Shown: piece by piece, positions 23,200-36,422 of the stretch
Layout of the letters: each line of letters starts with the position of its first letter
Position numbering within the stretch: the first letter of the stretch is position 1
Assembly: GCF_018143015.1 (NCBI RefSeq)
Contig: NC_054746.1
Location: forward strand, 36,612,830-36,676,829
Source: Lytechinus variegatus
Lineage: Eukaryota; Echinodermata; Echinoidea; Temnopleuroida; Toxopneustidae
DNA length: 64,000 bases
Direction of reading: 5' to 3'
Translations under genes and position numbers: made by a program
The notes under the pieces: model-generated
The model's input: the letters and a program-made list of their open reading frames with translations, nothing else
What the model was told of the DNA's origin: nothing
The model's database searches: none

Positions 23200-25790
23200 A
23201 TTTGGCGAAATTTTTTATTTTATTTTCATTCTGTCAGTAATACTTATATTTTTTTGAAGGCGTGGGACTGGGGCGGCTGAAAATCTAAACTTTTGCTTTT
23301 ATTTCTCAAGGGTCAAAGGTCAGTATTCGTACATCTAATTGAACTTTGCCATGTACCATTTTATTCAACAGGTCCTACGCTACAAAATAAATATAACTTG
23401 TAATGAACAAAAGTAAATTTATAAAAAACTGTTTCAATTTGTTTGGAACAATGCCTACAGATTACCAGTTTTGTTTCCTCTAGTGAGAGATTGCCTTTAC
23501 GTGTCTAATCTGTAGGTGCTGTAGGGTTAAATCATAGTGAAACAGTTTAATTAGGCCTTCTTGATTTCCTTTTCTGCATAGAAGTATAGTTAAACTCCTG
23601 GTCATCTGATCATTTTCCTGACATCGCTTGTTGAAATATTCTAATTCACTGATTTAATTGGGTTTTGTTAACTCAAGAATGTGTGCTCATTGATGTGGGT
23701 GGTCCATGTCTTAGAATGAGATGCTATAATGTGTGTGTGAAAGTATACAGGAAGTGATGAATTTGAACAGTTGGAAGACACTGGAACTAGTCTTGTGGCT
23801 ATGAAAATTCAGTGGCTTCTGTGATAAACATGTACATGTGTGTTTTCACTCTAATCTACCATTGCTGCTCCCAAGTTGTGTCTCGGGGTTGGCAATTTCC
23901 CCGGAAATGCTGGGAAAACTTGTAAATGTTTGGAAATACTTAAGATGTACAGGGAGATGCAGGGAAGTGGTAGAATATGCTTAAGAAACATCTGGGGAGT
24001 GTTTCATCAACATTTTCATCCGACAAGTTGTCAGATCTGACATCTTTCTCTGATGTTGATTGGCTGAGAGGTACTGTTACTATGGTAACTGTCGGATAAA
24101 ATGGGACTTGTCGGATGAAACGTCCGACAAGTCCTTTCATGAAACGCCCCCCTGGAAATACCTGAAAATATTCAAGAAGTATATTTGTTAGTATTTCCCT
24201 GCTTTATCAACTATTCCCCATTTTCCTAAAAATATCATTTACTGGTATTTACCACCAATATTTCCCACCCCTGACAACCCTGTTGTGTATGTCTCATTGA
24301 AGCCAATTCATAATCATAATTTGAAGGAAAAACATCCAGAAAAGAGGTATCGAAATCAGAGGAATCAAGAATATTTAAGATATCCAGAAAGGGTTGGAAA
24401 TTATGAGATGAAAGACAAAATCCTTTTGTAGTGTCTAAAAATCTGAAATATTATTTGGATGATTATATCCCCCAGCTCTGTGTAGGAATACTCTATCCCC
24501 GGATTGAACTTATCTCGAACGACTACTCCTTTAGAGATAATTCTGAGTCATGAAAATGAAAATTTGACAGAAATAAGATATTCGTAATATTTTTTTTTAA
24601 GTCTGTCTATAGGAAGAAAATCATTAATAACAGAATTGCACCTTTGAACTTGTTAATTTCTTAATTGCCAATTCAGTTCTCATGTTATGTACTTTGCTTA
24701 ATCTGAACTTTTTTCTTACTTGAAGTTTTGGTATATAAAGAGCTGAATATATATAGAACCCGTTCTTCCATCTTGTGACCTAGAAGCATCCGTGTAGATT
24801 CGGAGAACATGAGACCACTTTTAGTAATTATTTCATTTGCATCTTCTTTTGACTATCGGTAAATTGGACAGGTATGTGAATACCGAGCTGATAGAATATT
24901 TTTAAGATGGCTTGTGAGGGGGGGGGGAGGTGATGTGACATTTGCATGACTGACCTCACATGTGAGTTCTTAGAGCAGCTCTAGTGTTACATAGCTCTTC
25001 TAGAGACAACTTTTCTCTATTTGACAGCTTGTGATAAAACCGACTGTAATAGGGACAGTGTCCTTGTAATATTCCTCCAGCAATTTATTACATTTTATTT
25101 ATAAATGTACTTGCCCTGTCAAGCATAATGCTACTAGTGTCTAAAAGAATATCCATTGCCGCATCATCGAGGCTTGCTTAAACTTCCTCAATATTTTGAT
25201 AAATCAATATCATCATGTTATTTAATTCATCCTGTCCCAGGATGAGTGTCTCTGAGGCAAAGAACTCTCACCCTCCCTCATGAGTCACTGATATCCTTCA
25301 TACTTGCATCCAGATTGTGATGTCTTGTCACTCAAGAAGTCAATGTTACTGTGGCTAGGACGATCTTTGGCTGAGCTGACTGCTCCATTTCTCAATCCAT
25401 TATTTTAAAAGGCTGCCAAAACAATTAGACAAGATTCTCGCAAATACTGCGAAGGAGCTCTTAATTTTGAGGTACATTTTATTTTCCTCTGATGTAGAAT
25501 GCGGCCTAGCATTGGACATGGTATGCGTTAAGTCAGGTGATAGTCTTGACTTCAGACCATGTTCTAACCCGACTGAAATGTATAAAAAGTAGTTTTAAAG
25601 ATAGTACCAGATGTCAATGAAAAGATCATTAAACTGAAGCTGAAGAGACTTTCCACGTTTATTTGCAGACAGATGCATGAAATGACAAGAACAACCACAA
25701 ATATACACAATGAGATTTTCCATCTGAATGTAAGTTTTTACTCCTTGTGCTTACCATGCATAAAAACTGACACATTTTATCCACGAATTC
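23200..25790. other. Mostly unannotated, one small MITE
   Basis: Apart from the element at 23994-24152 I see no supported gene. Short recurrent phrases such as 'gggaaatac' near 23900-24180 suggest old repeat debris. Confidence 0.4.
23994..24152. repeat. Short MITE with GGGGNGTTTCAT ends
   Basis: The inverted ends GGGGAGTGTTTCAT and ATGAAACGCCCCCC flank internal inverted ACTTGTCGGATGAAA words. It resembles a MITE class widespread in deuterostomes (from memory). Confidence 0.6.
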
Positions 25791-25800
25791 CCCCAGTTTT

Positions 25801-26416
25801 TCAATTCACTATCCATTTGAAAATATTCACACCAGTTGAATGTTCGGAACATTCTCTTAGCAACAGAAGTTCACTTACTACCTTGCCAATGTTCTCATGA
25901 CATGTTTTTAGTAGAGCAGGATAGAATTTGACTGCACTTGGTCGGTGTTCATGTCGGTAGCAATGCTGTATAGGTGATTTTGTCACATTAGCTACCAGAC
26001 ATTTTGTATCATTGTCGGCTCGAGAATGCATCACATTTGTTGTTTTGTATGAGCAGCAGCATATTCCTTTGCAACTTTTTAGTCCGGAAGCATATTGTGG
26101 AAACAGTTGTCCAGTATATTCAGAAGCATTTAAGGTGATGTGCTCAACAAAAAAATCTGTTAAGTGAACCTCTGTGTCAATAAGAGATGTGTCTTCTTGC
26201 CAAAGAATGATTTTTTTTCTGTGATATTTTGGATGCATTCACTTCAGCTTGCTTATAGCCTATATGCCTATTCTTTGACTTGTGCCACTTGATGTCATTG
26301 GCTCCCCCCCCCTCCCCCATGATCTCAAGATCTTGCTGACAATAAATGCAGTATGCATATTCCTCCCCATTTGAGCTTGATCTAAACCATTTTCCTCTTA
26401 GACTTAGTATACACAA
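25801..26416 (-). mobile_element. hAT-like transposase N-terminal relic (BED finger type)
   Basis: Two overlapping minus-strand frames together look like the N-terminal part of a hAT-type transposase. One carries a Cys-x2-Cys ... His-x4-His finger (CIYCQQDLEI, then HKSKNRH). The next carries TDFFVEHITLNAS, FPQYASGL and YKTTNVM, resembling the helical region that follows the BED finger in this family. The change of frame near 26200 makes it a broken copy. No terminal repeats were found. The family call is from motif memory. Confidence 0.5.
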
Positions 26417-26429
26417 TTAGTTAATCTTG

Positions 26430-28058
26430 GGGTAAAAGGAAACACACTTTCTGATACAGGATTTGGAAAACGTGGAATTGCCCTGATTGCACTGGGACTT
26501 TGAGAGCGTACCTAGGCTAAAAGTAATACCCAGTTAATCCCAGTTAAAATTCAATCGAACTGATTCCACTTCACTTTTTGTGGTTAGTTTCCATATACAG
26601 TTGAAAATACCATTTCCTACTGGTCTCAACTGGGAATGTTCAATTTAATTAGACTTGCTTCAATTTGGACATTTCATTTTCACTTGAAAGCAATGTAACA
26701 AACTGAAGCAAGTTAGATCCAATAGGAAATTTTAGTTTTAGTTGAACTAGTTTAGCACCATTTGGGGATTGTGGTTCCCACTGGTATTTTTATAAAGTGG
26801 TTGTTACTGGCATCATGAAACATTGTTTGACATTATAACTAAAATAAACTGGAATCCACTGGCACTATATAACTGGCCAGTTGAAACCATACGCTACCAT
26901 GTTAAAATCTTAATTGGTGTTACATGTAACTGGTTTCCACTACTTTTAAGACCTGGGAAATGTCAAGAAAATTATCTTACCATCTCTCAGGCCCATGTTG
27001 CGTGCCTTGTCATAAAATTGCTGCTGAGACATTTTATGCATTGTGGTGGCCATTACGTCGTCAGTCTGAACTGAATAAATACATTAATTCATTTAATCAA
27101 TTGTCCAACAAAAATTTCTGAATAATATGCAATTTTTGTCACTCTCCTTTAACCTCATGAAACTTTTTTAAAGCTCATTTGAAAAGGACACAAAGTAAAT
27201 AATATAATGATATTAAAGATAATACAAAATATGTGCTGACTGTACTACTCAGAGTCTTGGGAGTGTGTTCTTTATTCTAGATATGTTATTAGTTAAGGTG
27301 TCAAAATATGGTGTGCTAGCAGAGTAGTTGGAGGTATACGGCTAATCAACGCAGTAGAATCCTGGGAACTACGCAATATAAAAATAATTACTTGTATAAC
27401 CCTGTCGATGCTTTGGTTTGCCAGAGGAAATTCATTTTGACCAATGTTGTTACCCCTCACTCTTTTTCCGCACTTCACTCTTCTTTGTCCCGTGAAGTGG
27501 AATAGGGAGGGCTTGCGTCACAGTAATATGTCACTTTGATACCATTCTGCCTTACCCTTTGTGATGAATAGTAGAGTCACACAGGAAGAATGTCCACATG
27601 CAGATACCCCAGTGAAGTGATCATGTGTGCTGAAGAAAAAATACAAGAAAGCACAGACATACAGAAAAAGAATATCTTAAACTACATGTACATAAATATA
27701 TCAATTACAAAATCATTTGTTATTTTCTACAAAAACAGATGAACAAATCGTGGAAATAAAACTTAATTATGTAAAAAATTCAAATACTTAAAATGATAGG
27801 ATAACAGATTTCAAGGACACTACAATGTGAGTTACGATATTGTTGTAATCCTTCAGCATTTGTCTCCTAATGACTGGGCTGTGATTCATAATACCCTCGC
27901 CGAACGAAGTTTGAAAGGGATATATAGGAATTGGTTAGTTGGTTGGTCAGTCCATTGCAAATCTTGCGCATCGAACTACTTTCTCAATTTTTAACAAATT
28001 CTCTTGAAAATGGCATCATTTTGCGTCTGGCGTACTTGTTTAGAAAAGGAAGCATGCG
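26430..28058. other. Repeat debris, no gene supported
   Basis: From 26520 to 26960 the words 'aactgg' and 'ccagtt' recur in both orientations, suggesting an old inverted-repeat element. From 27890 to 28058 there is a repeat starting 'ctcgccgaacgaag'. No exon-like frame was identified. Confidence 0.35.
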
Positions 28059-29544
28059 TTTCAAATTAATTGGTGTTTGGGCCTGGCACCTGCTTGCTGC
28101 TGGCAGCGACGTTGGGTTTGATGCAAGCGTGGGCACCATGGGAGGTTGCACAGTTTCTGCATCTGTGCTGAAAACGGCAGTTAATTCGGCTGCATGACCG
28201 GGTGTCATTGAATGCAAAACAGAGCAGTGGGGGTCAGAGGCTGATGATGCGGGTTTGAACCATAAGGCAGAGATGGGGGTGTGCGGCTTGCTCCCCGCCT
28301 ATATGGACAAAAGGGCCGATTCCGGGAGGCGAGGGATGACGAAGCGCGATGTTGAAACCTGTTGTTCGCTGTTGTAATTGTCAATCGATTGACGCCCAGG
28401 ACCTAAAAGGCTGACACGCCTGACAGAGGCGAAATTGCGCATCATAAGACCGCCAATTGAACCCCTCATATCTAACAATGTAACGTATGATGTCCATATA
28501 CTTTAAAAATTCCTAAGCCCGGGCTGGATGACACTCTAGAAGGATCAACGAGAATATCAGAAAAGCTGACATCCACTATTCAATATTAGACAGCACAGGG
28601 GGCTTGCTTTGTGGCCACAAAACTACTGCAGTCCCCGTAGAACAGAGGCTGAAAGATTGAGCGGAATCTACCTGCGCGCCTTCCCTTTTTAGCAGAAAAC
28701 CTAAATCAATGTATTCACCGCTCCAAAGTTTTTCTTTAATTCCAACAGAGACCTCACTACCCAGCTCATCGCATACACAGCTAAGCATAGCCGGCTGTGT
28801 GGGAGGGGTAATGCAGGAAGCATCGTGAATTGGGAGGGTAAAAGGAGTATCAAGGGGATGTGAAGGCGCCTGAATTTCATGGGTTGCCTCAGTACTATGC
28901 ATAGCGTTGGAAGGGGTAACTGGGCCAGGGAGCCCCTAAAGTAACAGACTCACCGTTTATATTACTTAAGCCGGCTCCAGTGACATCCTCTACGACCGAC
29001 GGGATGGTCGATTCATTCCCAATCACAGCTTTCGCGAGAGACGAGACATTGCGGACTTGATCACATTTTTCCTTCCCTGTTTGACATTCGGCATAATTTC
29101 AACTACTTCCAAAGATGTTTCAAATTAATTGGTGTTTGGGCCTGGCACCTGCTTGCTGCTGGCAGCGACGTTGGGTTTGATGCAAGCGTGGGCACCATGG
29201 GAGGTTGCACAGTTTCTGCATCTGTGCAGAAATTGGCATTCAATTCGACTGCATGACCCGGTGTCATTGAATGCAAAACAGAGCAGTGGGGGGTCAGAGG
29301 CTGATGATGCGGGTTTGAACCATAAGGCAGAGATGGGGGTGTGCGGCTTGCTCCCCGCCTATATGGACAAAAGGGCCGATTCCGGGAGGCGAGGGATGAC
29401 GAAGCGGGATGTTGCTCGCTGTTGTAATTGTCAGAATCGATTGACACCCAAAAGGCTGACACGTCTGACAGAGGCGAAATTGCGTGTCATTAGACCGCCA
29501 ATTGAACCCCTCATATCTAACAATGGAACATATGATGTCCATAT
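28059..29544 (-). mobile_element. Short LTR-type element fossil (family not assigned)
   Basis: Two direct repeats of about 430-440 bp (28059-28500 and 29118-29544), alike at roughly nine positions in ten by eye, flank about 617 bp. The inner part reads best on the minus strand, where a fragment including EKLWSGEYIDLGFLLK resembles gag-like or ORF1-like regions of invertebrate retroelements. It looks broken and far shorter than an autonomous element. The repeat divergence suggests moderate age. A Tigger element begins two bases beyond the right repeat. A tyrosine-recombinase retroelement with split direct repeats is the main alternative. Confidence 0.45.
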
Positions 29545-29545
29545 C

Positions 29546-32500
29546 CAGTCAACTTCACCTAAGTCAAATCTCTAGGGACTTAGAAAAAACTATCGACTTA
29601 CACGATTTTCGACTTAAGAGATTTATGAATGAGTCGAAGAAAAAATCGACTTAGAATAGATACGTGTGTACATGTACAGCTGTATTATGAATGTGCACGA
29701 TTTTGTCCGATTGGACGTGTATTAAGATACATAGCCACATCACATCGTTGGCGGCATGACGAGGATAGGATTTGGATTTTTGTGAAGTAAATAAGTTTTT
29801 AAAATCCTAACATACCTTCGTGTTCACAAAATATGACCTCTAATTCCCGTTCTACGTGATACTGATTAAAATTCCAGTGTATATAATCCTTGAATTCTTG
29901 GCGTGTATTTGTTTTTGCAAACGAATGAGCGTGCATGCTCACCACGCATGTGCCTGTGATTTCTAGCTCTGTTTGTGATGTGATCCAGGTCAGCAGCACC
30001 TGGCCTGGGAAGTGAGTCGAGCCAAGCGCGAGAGCAGGGTCGAAGGAATGAATGTGTGCTTTGTTGTGGATGTAAAAAATGAGGTCATAGGGAAGGAGGA
30101 AGGGGCGGGGTAGAGATAAGCTACAAATTTCCTTCTTTTCATCTCCTTCCACCTGTTTTAGCAATATACGTTTCTCATTCATCCAACCACCGTTCCTCCA
30201 CTTTGGAAAAAAAAATCGCTTGTCATTTTGTTCTCTTCCGTATGCCTAATTCTTTATCTCGATTATTTTGGTTCTTTTTATTTTTCTCACTATCTTGTAC
30301 CCGTCTAGTTAATATCATTTACTTCCCACTTTCTTTTGTTTTTCTGAAATTATGGTGTCTTTCTACTTCCACTCACTCCTGTTGTATCTCTTAAATTTAT
30401 TATCTCCTATAATTATTCTCTCAGATTATGTTCTCTCTTCAACTCCTGTTGTATCTTAATCTTCTTATCAGTACTCCTAACTATCTTCCGTATTTTCTCC
30501 CTCTCATTTATCTTTCATTAGGTGTATGTTATCGTCTCTGTCACTCCTCTTGGATTTTCGAAAAACTGTTTAATTATTCATTTGTTTTTTTTTAATAGGC
30601 CTACTGGCTTACTCCATTCTTCTCACTTTCGCTTATCACATCATCAACCCCTTGGCATTCTAGCACTCTCGTCTAGCCAGTCACAAAATTCACACGGCCA
30701 GAGGATCTAGAGGCTGTCGTCGTGACATCTTTTTATTAAACAGTAACAGCAAAACATGTGGTCAAAACACACGTGGTCATTGAAGGCAACGTGTACATTT
30801 TCACAGATAAAAACAAAGCATTTTTAGTGGTCGGTTCACTCTAGTTCGCACTTAGTAACTCCATATCGTTTACATATAATGAATGTAATTAAGTAGGGGA
30901 TCGAGAGTGCCAATAAAAGGTGGTGGGTGTGTCTTGTGCAGACTTTGTAGTGGGAGGGATAAAGAAACTCCACATGGATCTGTCATGTGGTGCACTGTGC
31001 ATTTTCCTCTCTAATATGGTGTACAAGTCATGTAAACACAACGAATACGATTGTTTAAGCATAGGCTACTCTTTAAAGGGTTACATCAAGGCGTTACCAC
31101 GACATACGCAGGTACAACGTTAATGAATCTGTGTAATTAACTTGTAAAATGTAGAGATTCGTTTCAGAAACAATTTTAAAAAAGAGTTTGACATGATTAA
31201 AGCTTTAACATTATTTTTTGCTTTTGATGTACATGTATTTTGCAGTAGAAATAAACAAAGCTGCACATGAAAAAATGATGGTTTGATGATGCCGTACCGA
31301 AATTAAAAACGTTTAAGCATGTCGGCTTCATGAATAAATAGTAAAATTGTACAAGACAGAACATAAAGCTACAAGTAGGTCTTCAGTTAGCAGAACATGA
31401 TAACAATTTGGTACATGTAAATAAGACGTAGGCGTACATAGTAAAAAAGAATAACTTAGCTTGTAAAAAGCATCACTGATGAACAGATATGAATCTTTCA
31501 AAAGTAAAAAAAAAAATGAGTAGGCTTATACAAAGCAGCTTACAAGTTAACTGTACGACATGTTATGGAAAGGAAAAGACATGTTACTTGAAAAAGTCGG
31601 TGATAGATGTTTGTTTTTGACGGTTCTGAAGTTGGCTCATGAGGTACGATTCATATCTGTCCACGTATGACCCATACTCCTCAGAGCATTCATTTGCCAG
31701 ATTATAACGGCGGATTGTATCTATTGCAGCAAAAGCTTGTTTCAAAGTTGGTGGGTCGGTCACACTGCTCTCATCTTCTACCGGATCTTCCTCGGGGTCC
31801 TCTGGTGATGTTTTGATGGATGCTACGATTTCCGCATCTGTCAACTCCTCATGGCACTCTATGTTGTTATCAACATCGATGTAGTCATCGAGTGGTGGAA
31901 CATTGGCCAGTATGTCAGTTAGCCGATCCCAGATGTTCCTGAACTCCCTGTTAGTCTCGCGTGGATTGGGAATGGGATGGGGAGCTTCATGGGCCGGATC
32001 CTCATGGGCAGGTTCATGGGGAGCTTCATCATCCGAGACCTGATCACCATCCTCAACATCCAAACACACAAATCCCACGCTTTGGTAGATGTTTACGATT
32101 GTGGCGGGGGTCACCTTAGCCCAGGCAGCTTTCAAGGCAAGATTTGCGTCAAGGAAATCCCATTTAAATGGCGTGTCCATTTCTGCTGCCGCGAGTCGTC
32201 GTGACTCCAGGATATGCCGATAGTGGAGTTTCAGATTCTGGATGACTCCTCCATCCATTGGCTGTGTCATACTTGTTGTGTTGGGGGGCAGAAACACAAG
32301 TTCAGTATTTTCCAGTGTGACGATAGGGTGGGCCGGGCAGTTGTCAACAACCATGGCAATCTTCCTGCTCTGCCATCCCATCTTGTCAAGTTTTCGCAGC
32401 CAACTATCAAAGAGACCGCTGTTCATCCATGCTTTCTTGTTTTTCCTCATATTCGACTGGAAGTTTTTTGACATTTTTGAATGCTCGAGGCCTCTTGCTC

Positions 32501-34033
32501 TTTCCTATTACTAACAGCGGCCGGCATCTTATCATTTCCATCCATATTAGCACACACAAGGGCGTGTTTTAGACTGCTTGCTGCCATGGTAAGACGTACC
32601 AGTGAATCCTAGTGATTTTTCCGGCAACATCTGCCAGAAGATGCCTGTTTCATCAGCATTGTAGATGTCAGCAGGGGCATAGCGAGTCAAAATATCCTTG
32701 AGTCCTCCCTCCTTCCATTCAGTCACAACTTCTTCGTTCCCTCCAGCAGCCTTCCCTGCCTTACTGATGCATCCAATACCATGCCGTAAGAGGAGCGTCA
32801 TGCCCAAATTGTTCTGCAAAATGCTTGGCCTTAGTGAGAAGCATTTCCCCATCCAAGCTGCAAGTCTGGCTGAGATTACTTTTGGCGAAACCATTAGAGA
32901 AGTGCGGCATCACATCATCAAATGTTATTGTCTTCCTTCTCTTTAAGTTCCCTTTTCAGGCATCTTTCGGGGTTTCCACTGCCTCGATAATTTTCTCTTT
33001 GCACTTTAGAATATCTGACAGTGTGTTTGGCTTTAAGTTAAACTTAGGTGCGACATCTTTCCTCTTCATATTTGGGTTTTCGTCAACAAACTTGATAATT
33101 TCGTACTTCTCATCGTACGATCTTGTGCTTAATTTTCTCTTAGCAGGCATGATGGGTGGTTGTTCACAGCGAGAGGAGCAAGTCAGAAAGTGATAACTCA
33201 CTCACGCTACCTGCAAGGATGAGGAAGGAGTGGTGTTACGTAACCAGATTGAAACAGCTGACACAGCTTCATCATCCCACTTGCAGAAATGTAAAAAAAA
33301 TGGAGGACCGATAAAACACTGTTTATCTGTTGTGTCGAGTCTGTGATGGTTAAAAAAATTTGATCTCAAACAACTCGTGTCTTTAGAATGAAAAGCAAAA
33401 AATAAAAAATGAGAAATATCATAAAAATAAAAAGATGAATAAATAACTTCCCCTTAAAGGAGCAGAAGGAGGTTGAGGATTCTTAAATGAATTGCAACTG
33501 TGTAAGGTTTTCCATCAAAAAGATGTAGTGCATTGAACCAAAGTCTGCACAGGAAGGAGACCACACATGTTGCGAGAACGCAAGAGGGGTGAGAGAGAGA
33601 AAAAGAGAGAGGAGACTTGAGGAGGAAAGAACAACATGTACGGTGATGATGCTGGCATAAACTCATGTTTATGTATGGAGGGGGAGGGCCGGCTCTGTGC
33701 ACGGCATGTGTTTGCAAAGGTCTCGTGTGTATGTGTGCATGCGTATGCAAGCGCTGGAGAACAAGTGTGATACACAGGAGAATGCTGTTCAACAGTACAT
33801 CGTGGCTCGTGTTTAATGTTTGGACAGCGAGTGATTTCATTCGACTTACGTAATGTAAATGACGTGCTTTTTCCAACTTTATTGCTCTGTAATTCGATCG
33901 ACTTGGACAACTATTCAACATAAAAATCGGCTAATAAAGAGAATTAATACACATAAGTCTATGAGGAATTTTTTTCCCTTTGACTTGTCCGACTTTTCGA
34001 CTTACACACGTTCGACTTTTGCGAAGTTGACTG
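29546..34033 (-). mobile_element. pogo/Tigger-type DNA transposon
   Basis: The inverted ends CAGTCAACTTC (29546) and GAAGTTGACTG (to 34033) are each followed inward by several TCGACTTA-like words, giving clustered subterminal repeats on both sides. The right flank begins with TA, the expected target; the left flank is TATC, so the duplication is imperfect. The minus strand carries a broken DDE transposase at 31584-33150. At about 4.5 kb it is long for this family; the left 1.8 kb has no recognised gene. Confidence 0.75.
31584..33150 (-). pseudogene. Tigger/CENP-B-like DDE transposase, frameshifted
   Basis: Reading begins at ATG 33150 (MPAKRKLSTRSYDEKYEIIK), a pogo-type helix-turn-helix with NLKPNTLSDILKCKEKI. 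Next, in another frame, comes YNADETGIFWQMLPEKSL with the first catalytic Asp (about 32640). The 296-codon segment 31584-32474 holds VVDNCPAHP (second Asp) and TQPMDGGVIQNLK (third Asp), then an acidic C-terminal tail ending in TSITDFFK. A stop near 32956, a frame change before 32894 and another break between 32547 and 32474 show it is not functional. The long C-terminal frame remains open, which suggests it is not very old. Confidence 0.85.
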
Positions 34034-34113
34034 TATGTGTACTCTTGAGTCCTTGGGAGGACTGGGAGAGACAAAAATTGTGGTTGGGGCAACTCCCATT
34101 CCCCTCAAACCAT

Positions 34114-34320
34114 CTACCAACTGTAGAAAATGTACCAGCACAGTACTGGGTCCTGAGAACATAAATCATTAGTACCCAAATCTAAAATCAATATGTCAGG
34201 CTTGCTTGCTTGAAGGTCTCTTATGTCTTTGGAGTTCTGTAATATCCTTTTGAAGTTGAGCCTGCCCTCCCCAAAGCTACCTGGTCCTCCAATCTTTCTG
34301 CTTTTGTGTTTTTTTTTCAA
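34114..34320 (-). pseudogene. SGNH-hydrolase-like fragment, probably of a retroelement fossil
   Basis: A minus-strand segment contains PDILILDLGTNDL, resembling block III of SGNH/GDSL hydrolases. Such a domain is carried by some invertebrate tyrosine-recombinase retroelements. It lies just outside the Tigger right end, on the same strand as the LTR-type fossil on the other side, so both could be parts of one older element split by the Tigger insertion. Family assignment is tentative, and it looks broken. Confidence 0.35.
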
Positions 34321-36240
34321 TTGAAGAAATGCATACTTTTCAGCAGTTGCTTTAATCTGAAATAGTTTTGCAGCTTGTTATGAGATACCTCTTCCTCTTC
34401 AGAGGTAGAGACTCTTGTCAAGATTGGCAGAGTCACGTTCAGTTGACAAATCTACAGTTTCAGTATTGTTGCTAGTACTGGAACTTGCTGATGATGCAGA
34501 TGTCTCATGCACAGTGTCTCTATAATTGACTTTATTCACAAAACAGTGCATCAACAAAAAAGATTTCTTTACACTAATGTTTGTATTACCAAACCATGTT
34601 CTGCGTCAAATTGGTACAACATTCTTTTTTTTGTATGGCGCTTTCTCTTATTGAACTGAAACTGTTGTTTCACACATCTTCCACTTTTATTGTTTTTGTA
34701 GTTTTGTTAATGTTTCTCCTCAACATGGGCAGTTGACAGTCTTCGCTATGAGTCCACTATCTTGGCCAAACCTCATCGCTTCGGCTTCTCTAGTTAATCT
34801 TTTCAAAAGCCTATAAAAGTTTTATTCCACACACTTTTGTTTTTCCCACAGATGAGGCAGATGTCGATGGGCAACTCCATTTCCTCTGAGCGCACACGTG
34901 CATCTGAGTTCGAACGAAACGTCACGATAACACTTCAATTCCCAAGCCCCCCCCCCAAAAAAAAATATATATATATATACGCAAACGACAGTATATATAT
35001 TTATATATACGCAAACGACAGTCGTAAGGCCAGAACTAAGTATGAAGGCATGCTCACAATCAGATTCACAGTCATTAGTTGTAGGCTAATCAATGTAACA
35101 TGGCTTTATTTCATCATCTCAATATTACAGTAGGAGGTTGTCCAGAAGGTTGACTTGCTACAAGGCTAGAATTATAAGCAAAAGTGAGAGCCCCATCTAG
35201 TGGCCAATGCCTTACAGTTGTGTCTACGTGTCTATACCTTATGACCACCGGATCAGTTAACTTTTTCCCACAGATACATTGTGAAGGTGAGAGACTAACA
35301 TGCTCAAAGACTCAGGTTTAAGTCAGCATTTTCATTTCTTGATCAATAATTGTAATTATGTTAATTGTTTAATTCACATTCTATAATTCTGACAGATACA
35401 AAATCGGAACAAGCAATACAAGGTTACAGAGTGACAGTGCACAGGGATTGACAGAAAGAAAGGGAGGAAGAGAGAGGGAGAGAGAGCAAGAGTCAGTTAA
35501 AAAATATATATATTTTTTGATATTTTCATTTTTTATAATACCCAAAAGAAATTCCACGCTTAATTTGTTGCTCAACCCCCATAAAAAATTGGCCCTCTTT
35601 TAGAATGCTGGCTAGTCATATTAATATCCATCGATTTTGGGTGGATGTTGCAAAAGGAACTCTATCCATCTCTTCTCCCATGAATATAATTGCCCCTGGC
35701 TACATACTATACTAACATTCTGATGTTTCTTCATACATCCCGTTTAGTTAGCTTGGCTTCTCTTATGGTGAAGTATGCAATGAAAATTCCTTGAAGCTCG
35801 AGTGCCCTTTTTAAGTGCAAGCTCTCAATCTGTCCCATAGAACTGTACACTTGTATGCTGAAGGCCATTTGACAACTTGTTTCCAAAATGTTTAATAATC
35901 CCAGGCATGAATATGACAAACCTGTGATTACTTCAGTTAACAAAGATGTCCTGCTAATGAGATGCGATTGTCAAATACATTGGCCCACAAACAAACGTAG
36001 AGTCAAACAACTATGGCCCAATTAATAAACTTATAACATATTTGCAATAAAAGTATAAAGCTACTGAAATCATTCCATTTGATTAGAAGCTGAATTGCAA
36101 TAGATAATGTACATTTGTTTTAATAAGCCCAGACCCTCTCCTTTCTCATCTCTCTTCTTCAGTTTGCTTATCTGTGTATAACACACATGGTGGCATCATA
36201 GAGCTATTAACAGAAGGAGATCTGACTCTCTCAAACGCTT
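34321..36240. other. Mostly unannotated; small AT and GA simple repeats
   Basis: A short tandem duplication of 'acgcaaacgacag' with TA repeats lies at 34960-35022 and a GA-rich tract at 35450-35490. The minus-strand stretch just above 34320 is Ser/Thr-rich and may extend the fossil coding region. No host exon is supported. Confidence 0.35.
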
Positions 36241-36422
36241 TGCCCCATGCGCGGCACCGCTAATCCCCTCTCAGCAGGGTCCCTCACGGCGCATTACAGA
36301 GGCCGCTCGTAAATCAGATAAGGAAAGTTGATCGACGCGATCAACAGCTCGGGTTTGCGCTTGCGCAGTAGTGTTTTCACCCATAATGCATTTCACATCG
36401 GCTTCACGAATTTTATGCAAAC

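Noticed and set aside
28059-29575. Frames up to 148 codons in the paired direct repeats
   Set aside because: Both strands are open in both repeat copies; terminal repeats of an element fossil, not a host gene.
32825-33193. Plus-strand frame of 122 codons
   Set aside because: Antisense shadow of the Tigger transposase relic.
33454-33921. Overlapping 155- and 131-codon minus-strand frames
   Set aside because: Inside the Tigger element upstream of the transposase, low-complexity His/Ser/Leu-rich, two frames open together, no family recognised.
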